From the NCBI GenBank assembly GCA_004299845.1, contig CP036201.1:1798001-1862000 (forward strand): a stretch of 64,000 nt of DNA, given 5' to 3'. A program made the position numbers and the translations under genes. The DNA comes from Verrucomicrobia bacterium S94. GTDB taxonomy: Bacteria; Verrucomicrobiota; Kiritimatiellia; Kiritimatiellales; Pontiellaceae. This document shows, piece after piece, positions 26,279 to 34,653 of the stretch. Positions within the stretch are counted from its first letter, which is position 1, and the number at the start of each line of letters is the position of its first letter. The notes under the pieces were generated by a model. The model was not told the origin of the DNA. It ran no database searches and worked only from the letters and a program-made list of their open reading frames with translations.

Positions 26279-28039
26279 CTAAACCTGTTGCACATGCCGG
26301 CCGAGTACTTCAATCAGTCGTTTGCGGCTGATCGGCTTGGAAAGATAAGCCGTCATACCGGCGGCAGTACATTTTTCGATATCCTCTCTCATGGCACTGG
26401 CGGTGAGCGCAATGATGGGTACATCACAATAAGGCGCCGGCATTTTCCGTATTTTTCTCGTACTTTCAAAACCATCCATCACCGGCATTTCGCAGTCCAT
26501 CAGCACCGCATGGTATTCGATTTTCCGAACCTGAAGCACGGCATCGCGTCCGTTTTCAACCGTATCAACACGGCATCCGGTTTTCAACAGAAGATCCTCT
26601 GCCACTTTCCGGTTCAGGCGATTATCCTCTGCCAGCAGAATATGCATATTTTCAAAGTGCAGCTGATGCGGACCACTCTTTTTCGGACGATCTGAAAGAC
26701 CGGTCGGTGAAGCCACTGGAAGCAGCAGATTAAAGTAAAAGGTTGTGCCCTGCCCGGTCGTGCTGCTGACACCGAGTATACCGCCCATCAGCTCCACCTG
26801 TCGCTTACTGATGGCCAACCCCAGAGCGGCGTCATCCGGCTGGGATTTCACAAATTCGCCGGTATAGACAAATTTTTCAAAGACCCACTTCTGTTTCTCC
26901 GACGGAATACCGATACCGGTATCTACAACCTCAAAATAGACCGAAGCACCGGTATCACTGATGGACCGGCATTCCACCAGCAGACGGACCGATCCGGAAT
27001 CCGTAAAGGCGAACGCATTGGCGAGCAGATTTCCAAGTACCTTCTCCAGCATTCCCCGGTCGCCTATAAGAAGTTCCGGAACATTATTTTTGCAGGCACA
27101 CTCCAGATAGATCCCTTTCTGTACGGCATCCCGGCGGAACCGTTCCTCCAGCTCCGTACACAATTCACGCATATCAAAACGTTCTGACAGCGTTTCCATC
27201 TGCCCGGATTCAATTTTTGCGATGTCGAGAACGTGGTTCAGCACCTCTTGAAGCCGTTGCGAAGAACCTTGGATAATCTCCAGATACTCCTTCTGCTTAG
27301 CAATCGGAAGCTTCTCATTCAGCAACTGCCCGGCCCCGACAATATTATTCAGCGGTGTCCGGAGATCGCGGCTCATAGCGGCCAGAAATTCACTTTTAAG
27401 CTGACTCGACCGCTCCGCCTCCTGCCGGGCCTGATGCGCCATTTCGAGCGCCTCTTCCGCCATCTGCCGCGCAGCATGAATTTTATTATCAGCCTCTTTC
27501 CGGCCGCTGATATCCCGCACATGGATTTCCAGATGACGGATACCATTCACCTGCTGCAGACACGGCACCATTTCCACATCCAGCATCCGGAACGCATCGC
27601 TCTTTATCATGGTTTCCCAGCGAATCGGGCGGCCTGCAAACCACTCCGATAATTTTCCTGCGAGTTCCCCCTTCTGCTCATCGGAAACCAGATCATAAAT
27701 CCGCTGGGCGGTAAGCGTCTCCGAATCGGTATGGAGCAGTTCCACGGCTTTCCGGTTGGCCGCCTTCAGCCGCCCGTCCTTTTCGGCGATCAGAATCGCA
27801 TCCGATGAATCTTCAAACAACTGCAGCACCCGATTCCGGCTTTTTTCATAACGTTGTTCCGCCTCTTTCGCCTTTGCCCGAAACAGGACATTCGCATAGA
27901 GGGATGCGCCCAGAAGGATCAGGACAAAAAATAAAACTATAATAACCGCTGTACTCATAAACACCCGCAATCCATTAAGACGTTTAAAACTTAGAGCACC
28001 CGGCATGCCAAATAGACCGCACCTGCCCCGAAGAAACAT
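26279..28039 (-). CDS. Hybrid histidine kinase-like protein lacking the phosphoacceptor His
   Basis: A 586-residue membrane protein. A single TM helix lies at about 30-50 (AVIIVLFFVLILLGASLYA). A PAS domain follows (about 65-175, FEDSSDAILIAEKDGRLKAA), then a coiled segment and a HisKA domain. The HATPase has DTGIGIP and LGLAISKRQVELMGG, and the C-terminal receiver has the acceptor Asp in VLMDCEMPVMDG. The H-box reads MSRDLRTPLN, where the family has MSHELRTPLN. Arg224 (codon CGC, 27368-27370) therefore replaces His. The ATPase and receiver motifs look intact. It may act as a phosphatase, a trans-kinase or an inactive sensor. GAGG precedes the ATG at 28039. Confidence 0.9.
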   Translation of the reverse strand: MFLRGRCGLFGMPGALSFKRLNGLRVFMSTAVIIVLFFVLILLGASLYANVLFRAKAKEAEQRYEKSRNRVLQLFEDSSDAILIAEKDGRLKAANRKAVELLHTDSETLTAQRIYDLVSDEQKGELAGKLSEWFAGRPIRWETMIKSDAFRMLDVEMVPCLQQVNGIRHLEIHVRDISGRKEADNKIHAARQMAEEALEMAHQARQEAERSSQLKSEFLAAMSRDLRTPLNNIVGAGQLLNEKLPIAKQKEYLEIIQGSSQRLQEVLNHVLDIAKIESGQMETLSERFDMRELCTELEERFRRDAVQKGIYLECACKNNVPELLIGDRGMLEKVLGNLLANAFAFTDSGSVRLLVECRSISDTGASVYFEVVDTGIGIPSEKQKWVFEKFVYTGEFVKSQPDDAALGLAISKRQVELMGGILGVSSTTGQGTTFYFNLLLPVASPTGLSDRPKKSGPHQLHFENMHILLAEDNRLNRKVAEDLLLKTGCRVDTVENGRDAVLQVRKIEYHAVLMDCEMPVMDGFESTRKIRKMPAPYCDVPIIALTASAMREDIEKCTAAGMTAYLSKPISRKRLIEVLGRHVQQV

Positions 28040-28098
28040 AAAACCTCACTCAATGCCTTTTTGACAAAACGACACGGATCGAGCATAGATAACCGATT

Positions 28099-29076
28099 AT
28101 GACGAAAAATCCCCGCCTTCCCATCTGGCTATCCGCATTCGGTTTCCCTGGCCTTGGACAATTTATCCAGAGGCGCTGGATCGCCGGAATTCTGTTTTCC
28201 GGCGGTTTTCTGACCGGTTTTTTCTGGGTTCTGCTGCTGGCGATTCAGAATATAATTAAACTCTATTCTATGGCCTTCGATGAAACGATGACCGATCCCC
28301 AACCGGTTTCGATTTCCGCATTCGGCCGACCGCTCCTGCTGGTGACGGTCGTCTATCTGGTCAATCTGTTCGATGTCTTTATCGCCCAGCAGAGAATCGC
28401 CACCCGGCAGCACGAAGAAGAATTCCTGAAAGCCCATGCCCCTCCGATTCATGAAATATTTAAAACCCTGTTGAACCATTACGGCGAGCAGCATTGGTGG
28501 CCGGCCGAATCGCGGCTGGAAATGATGATCGGGGCGATCCTGACCCAGAATACCGCCTGGAGCAACGTGGAAAAAGCGCTTTCCAATCTTCGGAAAAACA
28601 ACGCACTCGATTTCCGAAATCTGGAAAAAGTTCCTGCGGAACAGCTCACTCAATGGATTCAACCGGCAGGCTTCTTCAATCAGAAAGCGGCCTACCTGCA
28701 GGAAATGATTTCCAACATCCGGAACAGATTTGACGGCTCGCTCGACGTACTTTTTGCCTTAGAAAAATCCGAACTCCGCAAAGAGCTGCTGAACTGGAAA
28801 GGCATCGGCAAAGAAACCGCCGACTGCATCATCCTCTACGCAGCCGCAAAACCGGTCTTTGTCGTCGACGCCTACACCCGGAGAATCTGCAGCCGGCACC
28901 ACTGGATCGACGAAAAAACGAAATATGACGAAGTCGCGGACCTGTTTACCCGCAACCTTCCGGAAAACGTCCAGCTCTTCAACGAATTCCACGCCCTGAT
29001 TGTTCAAACCTGCAAAGACCACTGCACCGCCCGCAAACCCAACTGCAAAGACTGCCCACTTAAAAAATTTCTATAA
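28099..29076 (+). CDS. MagIII/EndoIII-like DNA glycosylase fused to an N-terminal membrane module
   Basis: A 325-residue fusion. Residues 1-100 form a two-helix membrane module: SAFGFPGLGQFIQRRW, a TM at about 28-52 and another at about 79-97. Residues 110-325 are an HhH-GPD glycosylase with ILTQNTAWSNVEKAL and the hairpin WKGIGKETADCIILYAA, then catalytic Asp257 in FVVDAYTRR. The lyase Lys of Nth is Glu239 here, as in monofunctional MagIII-type enzymes. The C-terminal cluster region has Cys305, 309, 316 and 319, but the usual last Cys five residues on is missing. No credible internal start would separate the modules. Confidence 0.82.
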   Translation: MTKNPRLPIWLSAFGFPGLGQFIQRRWIAGILFSGGFLTGFFWVLLLAIQNIIKLYSMAFDETMTDPQPVSISAFGRPLLLVTVVYLVNLFDVFIAQQRIATRQHEEEFLKAHAPPIHEIFKTLLNHYGEQHWWPAESRLEMMIGAILTQNTAWSNVEKALSNLRKNNALDFRNLEKVPAEQLTQWIQPAGFFNQKAAYLQEMISNIRNRFDGSLDVLFALEKSELRKELLNWKGIGKETADCIILYAAAKPVFVVDAYTRRICSRHHWIDEKTKYDEVADLFTRNLPENVQLFNEFHALIVQTCKDHCTARKPNCKDCPLKKFL

Positions 29077-29137
29077 TCCACAGATTACCCATATTAGAGG
29101 ATTCTAAATCCAGGTCATCCGTGAAATCTGTGGATAG

Positions 29138-30562
29138 TTATCCGTCAAGCTTCTGCTTGAGCATCTGCATCACAGCACCGGGGTTGGCTTTGCCGCGACT
29201 GGCCTTCATCACCTGCCCCATCAGGAAGTTGATGGATGCCGCATTGCCGGCTTTATATTCCTCAACCGGTTTCGGATTATTGGCAATGGCTTCATTGGCC
29301 CAGTTTTCAAGTGCGGAATCGTCAGAAACCTGTGCCAGTCCTTTTTCATCCATAATCTGCTTCGGATCGCCGTCGTCATTGAAGACGGCTTCAAAGATCT
29401 GTTTCCCCCCGCCGGTACTGATGGTTTTCGCGTCAATCAGCGCAATAATTTCGGCCAGTTTTTCCGGCGTCACTTTACAGTCTTCGATAGAAGAATCCGT
29501 TTCCGACAACAGCCGCAGCATCTCTCCCATGATAAAGTTGGAAACCGCTTTGGCATTTTTCGTGTGCGTCATCGTTGCTTCAAAATAATCGGAAGTGGCC
29601 TTATCGGCCGTCAACACGCCGGCATCATATTCCGGCAGCCCCAGCTCTTTCACATACCGTTCACGACGCTGCGCCGGAAGTTCCGGAAGTTCGGAACGCC
29701 ACTGCTCCACCTGTTCCGCCGTGATTTTCACCGGCATCAGATCCGGTTCCGGGAAATAGCGGTAGTCATGCGCGTCTTCCTTTGTACGCTGAACGAAGGT
29801 TTCACCGCGGTCCGGGTTATAACCCCGCGTCTCCTGCTCCACTTTTCCTCCGGCTTCAAGCACCGCAATCTGACGCTCGATTTCGTATTCGATGGCATCT
29901 TTAATGAACGCAAAGGAATTCATGTTTTTAATTTCCACCTTGGCACCGAGTTCCTCCTGGCCGACCGGGCGCACCGAGACATTCACATCGGACCGCATCT
30001 GGCCTTTTTCCTGATCGCAGTTGGAAATACCGCCATACTGCATGATCTGCTTCACAGCCGTCATATAGGCCAGCGCATCTTCCGAGGAATGCATACAGGG
30101 ATTGGAAACGATTTCCATCAGTGCGGTTCCGGCGCGGTTGTAGTCCACCAGCGACGCCCCGGAAACGTGCGTGTTTTTCGCCGCATTTTCCTCCTGATGA
30201 ATCCGTTCAATGGTGAACGTTTTCATTTCACCGTTCACTTCAACGGTAATTTCACCCCCGAGACAGATCGGCTCATCGGCCTGGGTGATCTGATAGTTCT
30301 TGGCCATGTCCGGATAAAAATAGTTTTTGCGGTCCCATTTACTGTAGGGATTGATTTCGCAGCCCAGCAGCAGCCCTGCCTTGCAGATCAGCTCAATGGC
30401 GTGCTCGTTCATCACCGGCAGTGCACCGGGATAGCCCAGACAGACCGGGCAGACATGCGTATTCGGCTCCGCGCCGTATTCATATTTGCAGGAGCAGAAC
30501 ATTTTCGTTTCCGTCTTCTGCATGATGTGGGTTTCGAGACCGATTGTTGCTTCGTATTCCAT
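29138..30562 (-). CDS. gatB: Asp/Glu-tRNA(Asn/Gln) amidotransferase subunit B
   Basis: GatB (474 residues) binds misacylated tRNA and activates its carboxylate in the GatCAB amidotransferase. Family marks include YEATIGLETHIMQKTETKMF, CPVCLGYPGALPVMNEHAI, KWDRKNYFYPDMAKNYQITQ and the C-terminal YqeY-like tail ending GAVMQMLKQKLDG. Metal-binding Cys pairs (CSCKY and CPVC) are present. It is the last gene of gatC-gatA-gatB. Confidence 0.95.
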   Translation of the reverse strand: MEYEATIGLETHIMQKTETKMFCSCKYEYGAEPNTHVCPVCLGYPGALPVMNEHAIELICKAGLLLGCEINPYSKWDRKNYFYPDMAKNYQITQADEPICLGGEITVEVNGEMKTFTIERIHQEENAAKNTHVSGASLVDYNRAGTALMEIVSNPCMHSSEDALAYMTAVKQIMQYGGISNCDQEKGQMRSDVNVSVRPVGQEELGAKVEIKNMNSFAFIKDAIEYEIERQIAVLEAGGKVEQETRGYNPDRGETFVQRTKEDAHDYRYFPEPDLMPVKITAEQVEQWRSELPELPAQRRERYVKELGLPEYDAGVLTADKATSDYFEATMTHTKNAKAVSNFIMGEMLRLLSETDSSIEDCKVTPEKLAEIIALIDAKTISTGGGKQIFEAVFNDDGDPKQIMDEKGLAQVSDDSALENWANEAIANNPKPVEEYKAGNAASINFLMGQVMKASRGKANPGAVMQMLKQKLDG

Positions 30563-30594
30563 GATGAATGATCCGTGAGTCGTGATACGTAAAA

Positions 30595-32058
30595 TTAAAG
30601 TTCCGGCTTCTGTTTATGCCATTCCGTCGTCTGCTCATAAGCATGGCCGATTTTGAGAATGGTTTCCTCCTGAAAAGCATCTCCGATGATCTGCAGCCCG
30701 ATCGGCATGCCGCCGGTGGAAAACCCGCACGGCAGCGACAGCGCGCAGTTCCCTGCCAGATTGACCGGTGTCGTCAGAATATCGTCAAGATACATCTTCA
30801 GCGGATCATTCGTCTTTTCACCTTTTTTATAGGCCGGCGTCGGCGTGACCGGTGCCAGAATGGCATCGCACTGTTTAAACACTTCGGTAAAATCGTTGCG
30901 GATCAGTGTACGGACTTTCTGCGCCTTTTTATAATAGGCATCATAATAGCCGCTGCTCAGCACATAGGTGCCCAGGATGATACGCCGCTTCACCTCCGGA
31001 CCGAAACCGGCCGCGCGCGTTTTCCCATACAGGTCCGCCGGATCTTTCCCATCAATCCGCATGCCGTAACGGATACCGTCAAAACGGGCCAGATTGGCAG
31101 ACGCTTCAGCCGTGGCGATAATGTAATATACGGCAATCGCATATTTGGCATTCGGCAGACTGACATCCACAATTTCCGCCCCGAGACTTTTGCAATGCTC
31201 AACCGCATCACGCACGCATTTTTCAACTTCCGGATCCATGCCTTCCACGAAATATTCTTTCGGCAGTCCCAGTCTCATCCCCGCCAGCGACGTATCGCCG
31301 GTAAGTTTTTTTCCAAATTCCGGAACGTCCATCTCGATGGATGAAGAATCCATTTTATCGTGCCCGCAGATCGCTTCCATCAGCATCGCGGAATCTTTCA
31401 CTGTTTTAGTGATCGGTCCGATCTGATCCAGCGAGGAAGCAAAGGCCGTGAGACCGAAACGCGAAACACGGCCATAAGTCGGTTTCACACCGACACAGCC
31501 GCAGAAGGCCGCCGGCTGGCGAATCGAACCACCCGTATCAGAACCGAGCGAAGCAATCGCTTCATCTGCCGCCACACAGGCCGCCGAACCGCCGGACGAA
31601 CCGCCCGGCACATGCTCGAGATTCCAGGGATTGGATGTTTTACCCAGAGCCGCATTTTCAGTGCTCGATCCCATGGCAAATTCATCCATGTTCACGCGTC
31701 CGAGCAGAATCGCACCGGCCTCGCGTAACCTGGCAATCACCGTTGCGTCATACGGCGCCGTATAACCTTCAAGAATTTTTGAAGAGCAGGTGCAGGGCTG
31801 CCCTTTTACATTGAGCAGATCCTTGATCGCCACCGGAATGCCAAGCATGGGCAGCTTTTCACCCGCCGCACGACGCTCGTCGGCCGCACGGGCCTGGGCC
31901 AGCGCATCTTCACGGTTGAGGGTCAGATAAGCCCCCACTTTATCATCGTTGGCATCAATGGATGCCAGCACATCGTTGACAATTTCGACCGAGGTGCACG
32001 CACCCGCAGCCAGTTTTTCGGACAGTTCTGAAAGGGTAAGTCTATGTAGATCAGCCAT
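30595..32058 (-). CDS. gatA: Asp/Glu-tRNA(Asn/Gln) amidotransferase subunit A
   Basis: GatA (487 residues) is the amidase that frees ammonia from glutamine. The Ser-cisSer-Lys triad is visible in GIPVAIKDLLN (Lys), PGGSSGGSAACVAADEA (cis-Ser) and GSDTGGSIRQPAAFCG (nucleophile Ser). The length fits the family. It starts 8 bp after the gatC stop. Confidence 0.96.
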   Translation of the reverse strand: MADLHRLTLSELSEKLAAGACTSVEIVNDVLASIDANDDKVGAYLTLNREDALAQARAADERRAAGEKLPMLGIPVAIKDLLNVKGQPCTCSSKILEGYTAPYDATVIARLREAGAILLGRVNMDEFAMGSSTENAALGKTSNPWNLEHVPGGSSGGSAACVAADEAIASLGSDTGGSIRQPAAFCGCVGVKPTYGRVSRFGLTAFASSLDQIGPITKTVKDSAMLMEAICGHDKMDSSSIEMDVPEFGKKLTGDTSLAGMRLGLPKEYFVEGMDPEVEKCVRDAVEHCKSLGAEIVDVSLPNAKYAIAVYYIIATAEASANLARFDGIRYGMRIDGKDPADLYGKTRAAGFGPEVKRRIILGTYVLSSGYYDAYYKKAQKVRTLIRNDFTEVFKQCDAILAPVTPTPAYKKGEKTNDPLKMYLDDILTTPVNLAGNCALSLPCGFSTGGMPIGLQIIGDAFQEETILKIGHAYEQTTEWHKQKPEL

Positions 32059-32066
32059 GGGAATTC

Positions 32067-32363
32067 CTACTGGTCGATAATTTTGGGGACACGAATCTGA
32101 CCGTCGGCAACGGACGGAGCATTGGCCATGACCTCCTGGTGATCCAGGCTGGTGCCGACCTCGTCTTTACGGAAAACATTGAAAACCGGAATGGCGTGTG
32201 CCGTCGGTTCAACATTGGAAACATCGAGCTCATTCAGCTGTTCAACATAGTGCAGCACCTGTTCGAGCTGGCCATGAAACAGATCTTTTTCTTCTTCGGT
32301 CAGATCAATGCAGGCCAGTTTCGCAACATACCCCACATCTATCCCGTTATTTTCTTCGGACAT
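32067..32363 (-). CDS. gatC: Asp/Glu-tRNA(Asn/Gln) amidotransferase subunit C
   Basis: GatC (98 residues) wraps around GatA and stabilises the complex. The pattern VGYVAKLACIDLTEEEKDLF, the YVEQLNELDVSNVEPTAHA loop and the C-terminal VPKIIDQ are typical. The ATG at 32363 with GAGGAAAATT is chosen over an upstream in-frame ATG that would add 20 residues across a terminator hairpin. Confidence 0.93.
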   Translation of the reverse strand: MSEENNGIDVGYVAKLACIDLTEEEKDLFHGQLEQVLHYVEQLNELDVSNVEPTAHAIPVFNVFRKDEVGTSLDHQEVMANAPSVADGQIRVPKIIDQ

Positions 32364-32380
32364 AATTTTCCTCAATTTCC

Positions 32381-32415
32381 AAAAATAAAGCCCGCAGTAT
32401 AAATAAACTGCGGGC
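32381..32415 (-). terminator. Terminator between epsI-like gene and gatC
   Basis: A perfect 9-bp stem (GCCCGCAGT at 32390-32398, ACTGCGGGC at 32407-32415) is followed on the minus strand by TTTATTTTT. It separates the exosortase pair from gatCAB. Confidence 0.85.
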
Positions 32416-32441
32416 ACGCGCAACTTCCAAGACTTGGAAGA

Positions 32442-33236
32442 TTAATCGCCATAGGCCTTTTTCCGCATACTTTCAGTGAGAATATACGGATACATCTCCT
32501 GAATGAAACTGATGAGATCCTTTTCGTACGCCGTCCCTTCAGCCTCCCGCTCGCCCTGTACGGCAATATAGGCCCAGCGATTGGCCTTCGACCGGACAAC
32601 ACGGTCCCAGGCCAGCCAGAACATCCGGGCATAATGCGATGGCGTTTCGTGGTCCTGCCCCACAAACCAGTAGGCATAAAATGAATAGTATGGTTTTTCG
32701 CCCTCTTCCGTCCGAAAAGTACGCGAGGTTTTAATGACCCGCACCGTCAGCGGATCGCGCCCTTCAATCGGCACTTCAAGATTATATTCCCCATCGAGGG
32801 TATTTCCCTGCCCTTTAAGACAGCGCTGCGGACGGTGAATCGAATCGCGCGCGGTTCCCGAAAGAACAATCGAAGTGAAAAGCCGAGTTCCGGCAGCATT
32901 CGTATAGGCGGACTTTACAAATTCCGTATCCTCCGGCAGCTGCTCTTTTTCAGCCCGGGCCATATTGTAAAGGGTTGCCCCGCATTTCGGACAAATATCC
33001 GGAATCTCAAGTTCGCTGACATAAAACGATGCATCACGGTAATCTTTGGCGCACGCATCAGGGTTATGACAGAATTTCAACTGATTCCCATGCCAGTTTT
33101 TCACTTCCTGCGGGAGTTCCATTTTCACCCCCGGAACAAAGTCGAGCTCCACCCCCACCGTAAAAGCAAGCGCAAACACCGCCACCGTCATCAGAATGAC
33201 AACCGTCAGGAACGGTTTAAATAGGCTTTTTTCCAT
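32442..33236 (-). CDS. Exosortase-associated EpsI-type protein with a four-Cys insert
   Basis: A 264-residue membrane-anchored protein (TM at about 9-27) whose domain lies outside the cytoplasm. The EpsI-type motif IHRPQRCLKGQG is at its centre, followed by the usual beta-rich tail and WLAWDRVVRSKANRWAYIA. Between anchor and motif is a segment with FCHNPDACAKD and ICPKCGATLYN. Its four Cys could bind a metal, which is unusual for this family as I know it. The start overlaps the exosortase stop by 31 bp. EpsI-type proteins are encoded with exosortases and are thought to help surface-protein or polysaccharide export. Confidence 0.8.
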   Translation of the reverse strand: MEKSLFKPFLTVVILMTVAVFALAFTVGVELDFVPGVKMELPQEVKNWHGNQLKFCHNPDACAKDYRDASFYVSELEIPDICPKCGATLYNMARAEKEQLPEDTEFVKSAYTNAAGTRLFTSIVLSGTARDSIHRPQRCLKGQGNTLDGEYNLEVPIEGRDPLTVRVIKTSRTFRTEEGEKPYYSFYAYWFVGQDHETPSHYARMFWLAWDRVVRSKANRWAYIAVQGEREAEGTAYEKDLISFIQEMYPYILTESMRKKAYGD

Positions 33237-34180
33237 GATACAAAGAGTTCCTTATAATTTACATCCAGTAGCTTTCCGAAACCGACCATCAGGCTGATCG
33301 CTACGGTAAACAGCACATAGCCTGACCAGTCATGATGCAGCGTGGTACCGAATTCCTGCCCGGTAGTGATCGACACCAGCGCAATAGAGATAATACGGCC
33401 GATGTTACCTGCAACCGCAATCGGAATGCAGCAGAGAAAAAGCAGCCATTTCTTCACAAAGGTTTTCTGAGTAAAATAGGCATAAACCGCCGTCAGTGCC
33501 GTCATAGCCAGCAATGACCGCAACCCCGAACATGCGGCCTCCACATTCAGCTGGAAATAATCAGAAATCAGCTGCGTACCGACCCGCTGCACCTGAATCC
33601 CCATATCGGTGAGAATGTTGTGCCCCATCGTTGTCGCGACCCGCTGCAACGGCCCGGACAGCGCATCCAGAAAGTTAAGCGGAACACAGAAAATCAGATA
33701 CGAACACGGAAAAATCAGCAGTTTCGCCACTTCCCAGCCATAAAAATAAAACGGGATCCCCCAGATCAGACCGATCAGTGCCATCAGCGACAAACGCGGC
33801 TGCTGCATTTTTGCACCCAGCCAGTGAATAAAAAGAGAACCGATTACTACAACCAGTCCCCAATAAGAGCTCCTCTTCTTCGCCGCAAAAAAATCCTCCC
33901 GCTTGTACCAGATCACACCCAGACTAACAAACGGGATCAGATAGCCGTGCGAATAGTCCGCACCGAACGAAATTTTATCTCCCCAGCGGGCAACCATCCA
34001 GACAAACGCCGACTTACTGTCCACATTCTCAACCGTATTTCCAAACAGATGAAACAGCACAAACAGCATGCCGATGATCACCGACGCAAAGCCGATATTC
34101 ATCAGCTCCGTCTTCGACAGCGCCCCCAGACGCCAACGGTCGCTCCAGATCAACGCATTTGAGGTTTTAACTTCTTCCAT
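33206..34180 (-). CDS. Exosortase/archaeosortase-family transpeptidase
   Basis: A polytopic membrane protein of about 324 residues that cleaves and anchors PEP-CTERM proteins. The three catalytic residues sit in family motifs: Cys in VEAACSGLRSLLAMTAL, Arg in VAGNIGRIISIALV and His in LHHDWSGYVLF. About eight TM helices are visible. The ATG at 34180 (GGGAACCTGATT before it) is preferred to that at 34216. The frameshifted PEP-CTERM gene at 17.7-18.5 kb is the only substrate visible in this window. Confidence 0.92.
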   Translation of the reverse strand: MEEVKTSNALIWSDRWRLGALSKTELMNIGFASVIIGMLFVLFHLFGNTVENVDSKSAFVWMVARWGDKISFGADYSHGYLIPFVSLGVIWYKREDFFAAKKRSSYWGLVVVIGSLFIHWLGAKMQQPRLSLMALIGLIWGIPFYFYGWEVAKLLIFPCSYLIFCVPLNFLDALSGPLQRVATTMGHNILTDMGIQVQRVGTQLISDYFQLNVEAACSGLRSLLAMTALTAVYAYFTQKTFVKKWLLFLCCIPIAVAGNIGRIISIALVSITTGQEFGTTLHHDWSGYVLFTVAISLMVGFGKLLDVNYKELFVSWKKAYLNRS

Positions 34181-34358
34181 AATCAGGTTCCCATGCAATA
34201 TTCGCCAGTTTCGCAATCTATACCAAAAAACTCCGGAAACTCAAGAACCGTTGCTCCCCCCCTTTCCTCCAACCAGTCGCTGCCGGCGCAAATCCAGCCT
34301 CGAAAACCTCTTCGATTCCCTCACCCCCCGTCCTGTTCATTTTTTTACAAAAAACGGC

Positions 34359-34386
34359 TTGCAAAGAAAACGGCCGTGCATACTAT
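34359..34386 (+). promoter_or_regulatory. Likely promoter of tRNA-Gly
   Basis: TTGCAA at 34359-34364 and TACTAT at 34381-34386 are spaced by 16 nt. They lie 22 nt before the mature 5' end of tRNA-Gly, a fitting position for a housekeeping promoter. Confidence 0.5.
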
Positions 34387-34408
34387 AGGCGCTCCTTTCG
34401 AGGGAAAC

Positions 34409-34483
34409 GCGAGCGTAGCTCAGTGGTAGAGCCCCACCTTGCCAAGGTGACTGTCGTGAGTTCGAATCTCATCGCTCGCTCCA
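34409..34483 (+). tRNA. tRNA-Gly (GCC anticodon)
   Basis: The acceptor arms GCGAGCG (34409-34415) and CGCTCGC (34473-34479) pair fully. The anticodon stem-loop CACCTTGCCAAGGTG carries GCC. GTTCGAATC forms the T loop, and CCA is encoded at 34481-34483. Confidence 0.96.
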
Positions 34484-34487
34484 GTTT

Positions 34488-34523
34488 AAACCCGGTTTGC
34501 ACCGCAAACCGGGTTTCTTTTTA
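34488..34523 (+). terminator. Terminator after tRNA-Gly
   Basis: A perfect 13-bp stem (AAACCCGGTTTGC at 34488-34500, GCAAACCGGGTTT at 34504-34516) with a 3-nt loop is followed by CTTTTTATTTT. Confidence 0.92.
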
Positions 34524-34576
34524 TTTTGAAGGTTGCAATTTAAACCGGATTTACGGATTTTATCTCCCTTTATGGC

Positions 34577-34653
34577 ACCCCGGTAGCTCACCTGGACAGA
34601 GCGACGGATTCCTAATCCGTAGGTAGGAGGTTCGAGCCCTCTCCGGGGTACCA
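34577..34653 (+). tRNA. tRNA-Arg (CCT anticodon)
   Basis: The acceptor arms ACCCCGG (34577-34583) and CCGGGGT (34643-34649) pair, with A as discriminator base and encoded CCA at 34651-34653. The anticodon stem ACGGA/TCCGT encloses loop TTCCTAA, giving CCT (reads AGG). The last 42 nt are antisense to the end of murC. A T7 run follows at 34656-34662. Confidence 0.94.
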
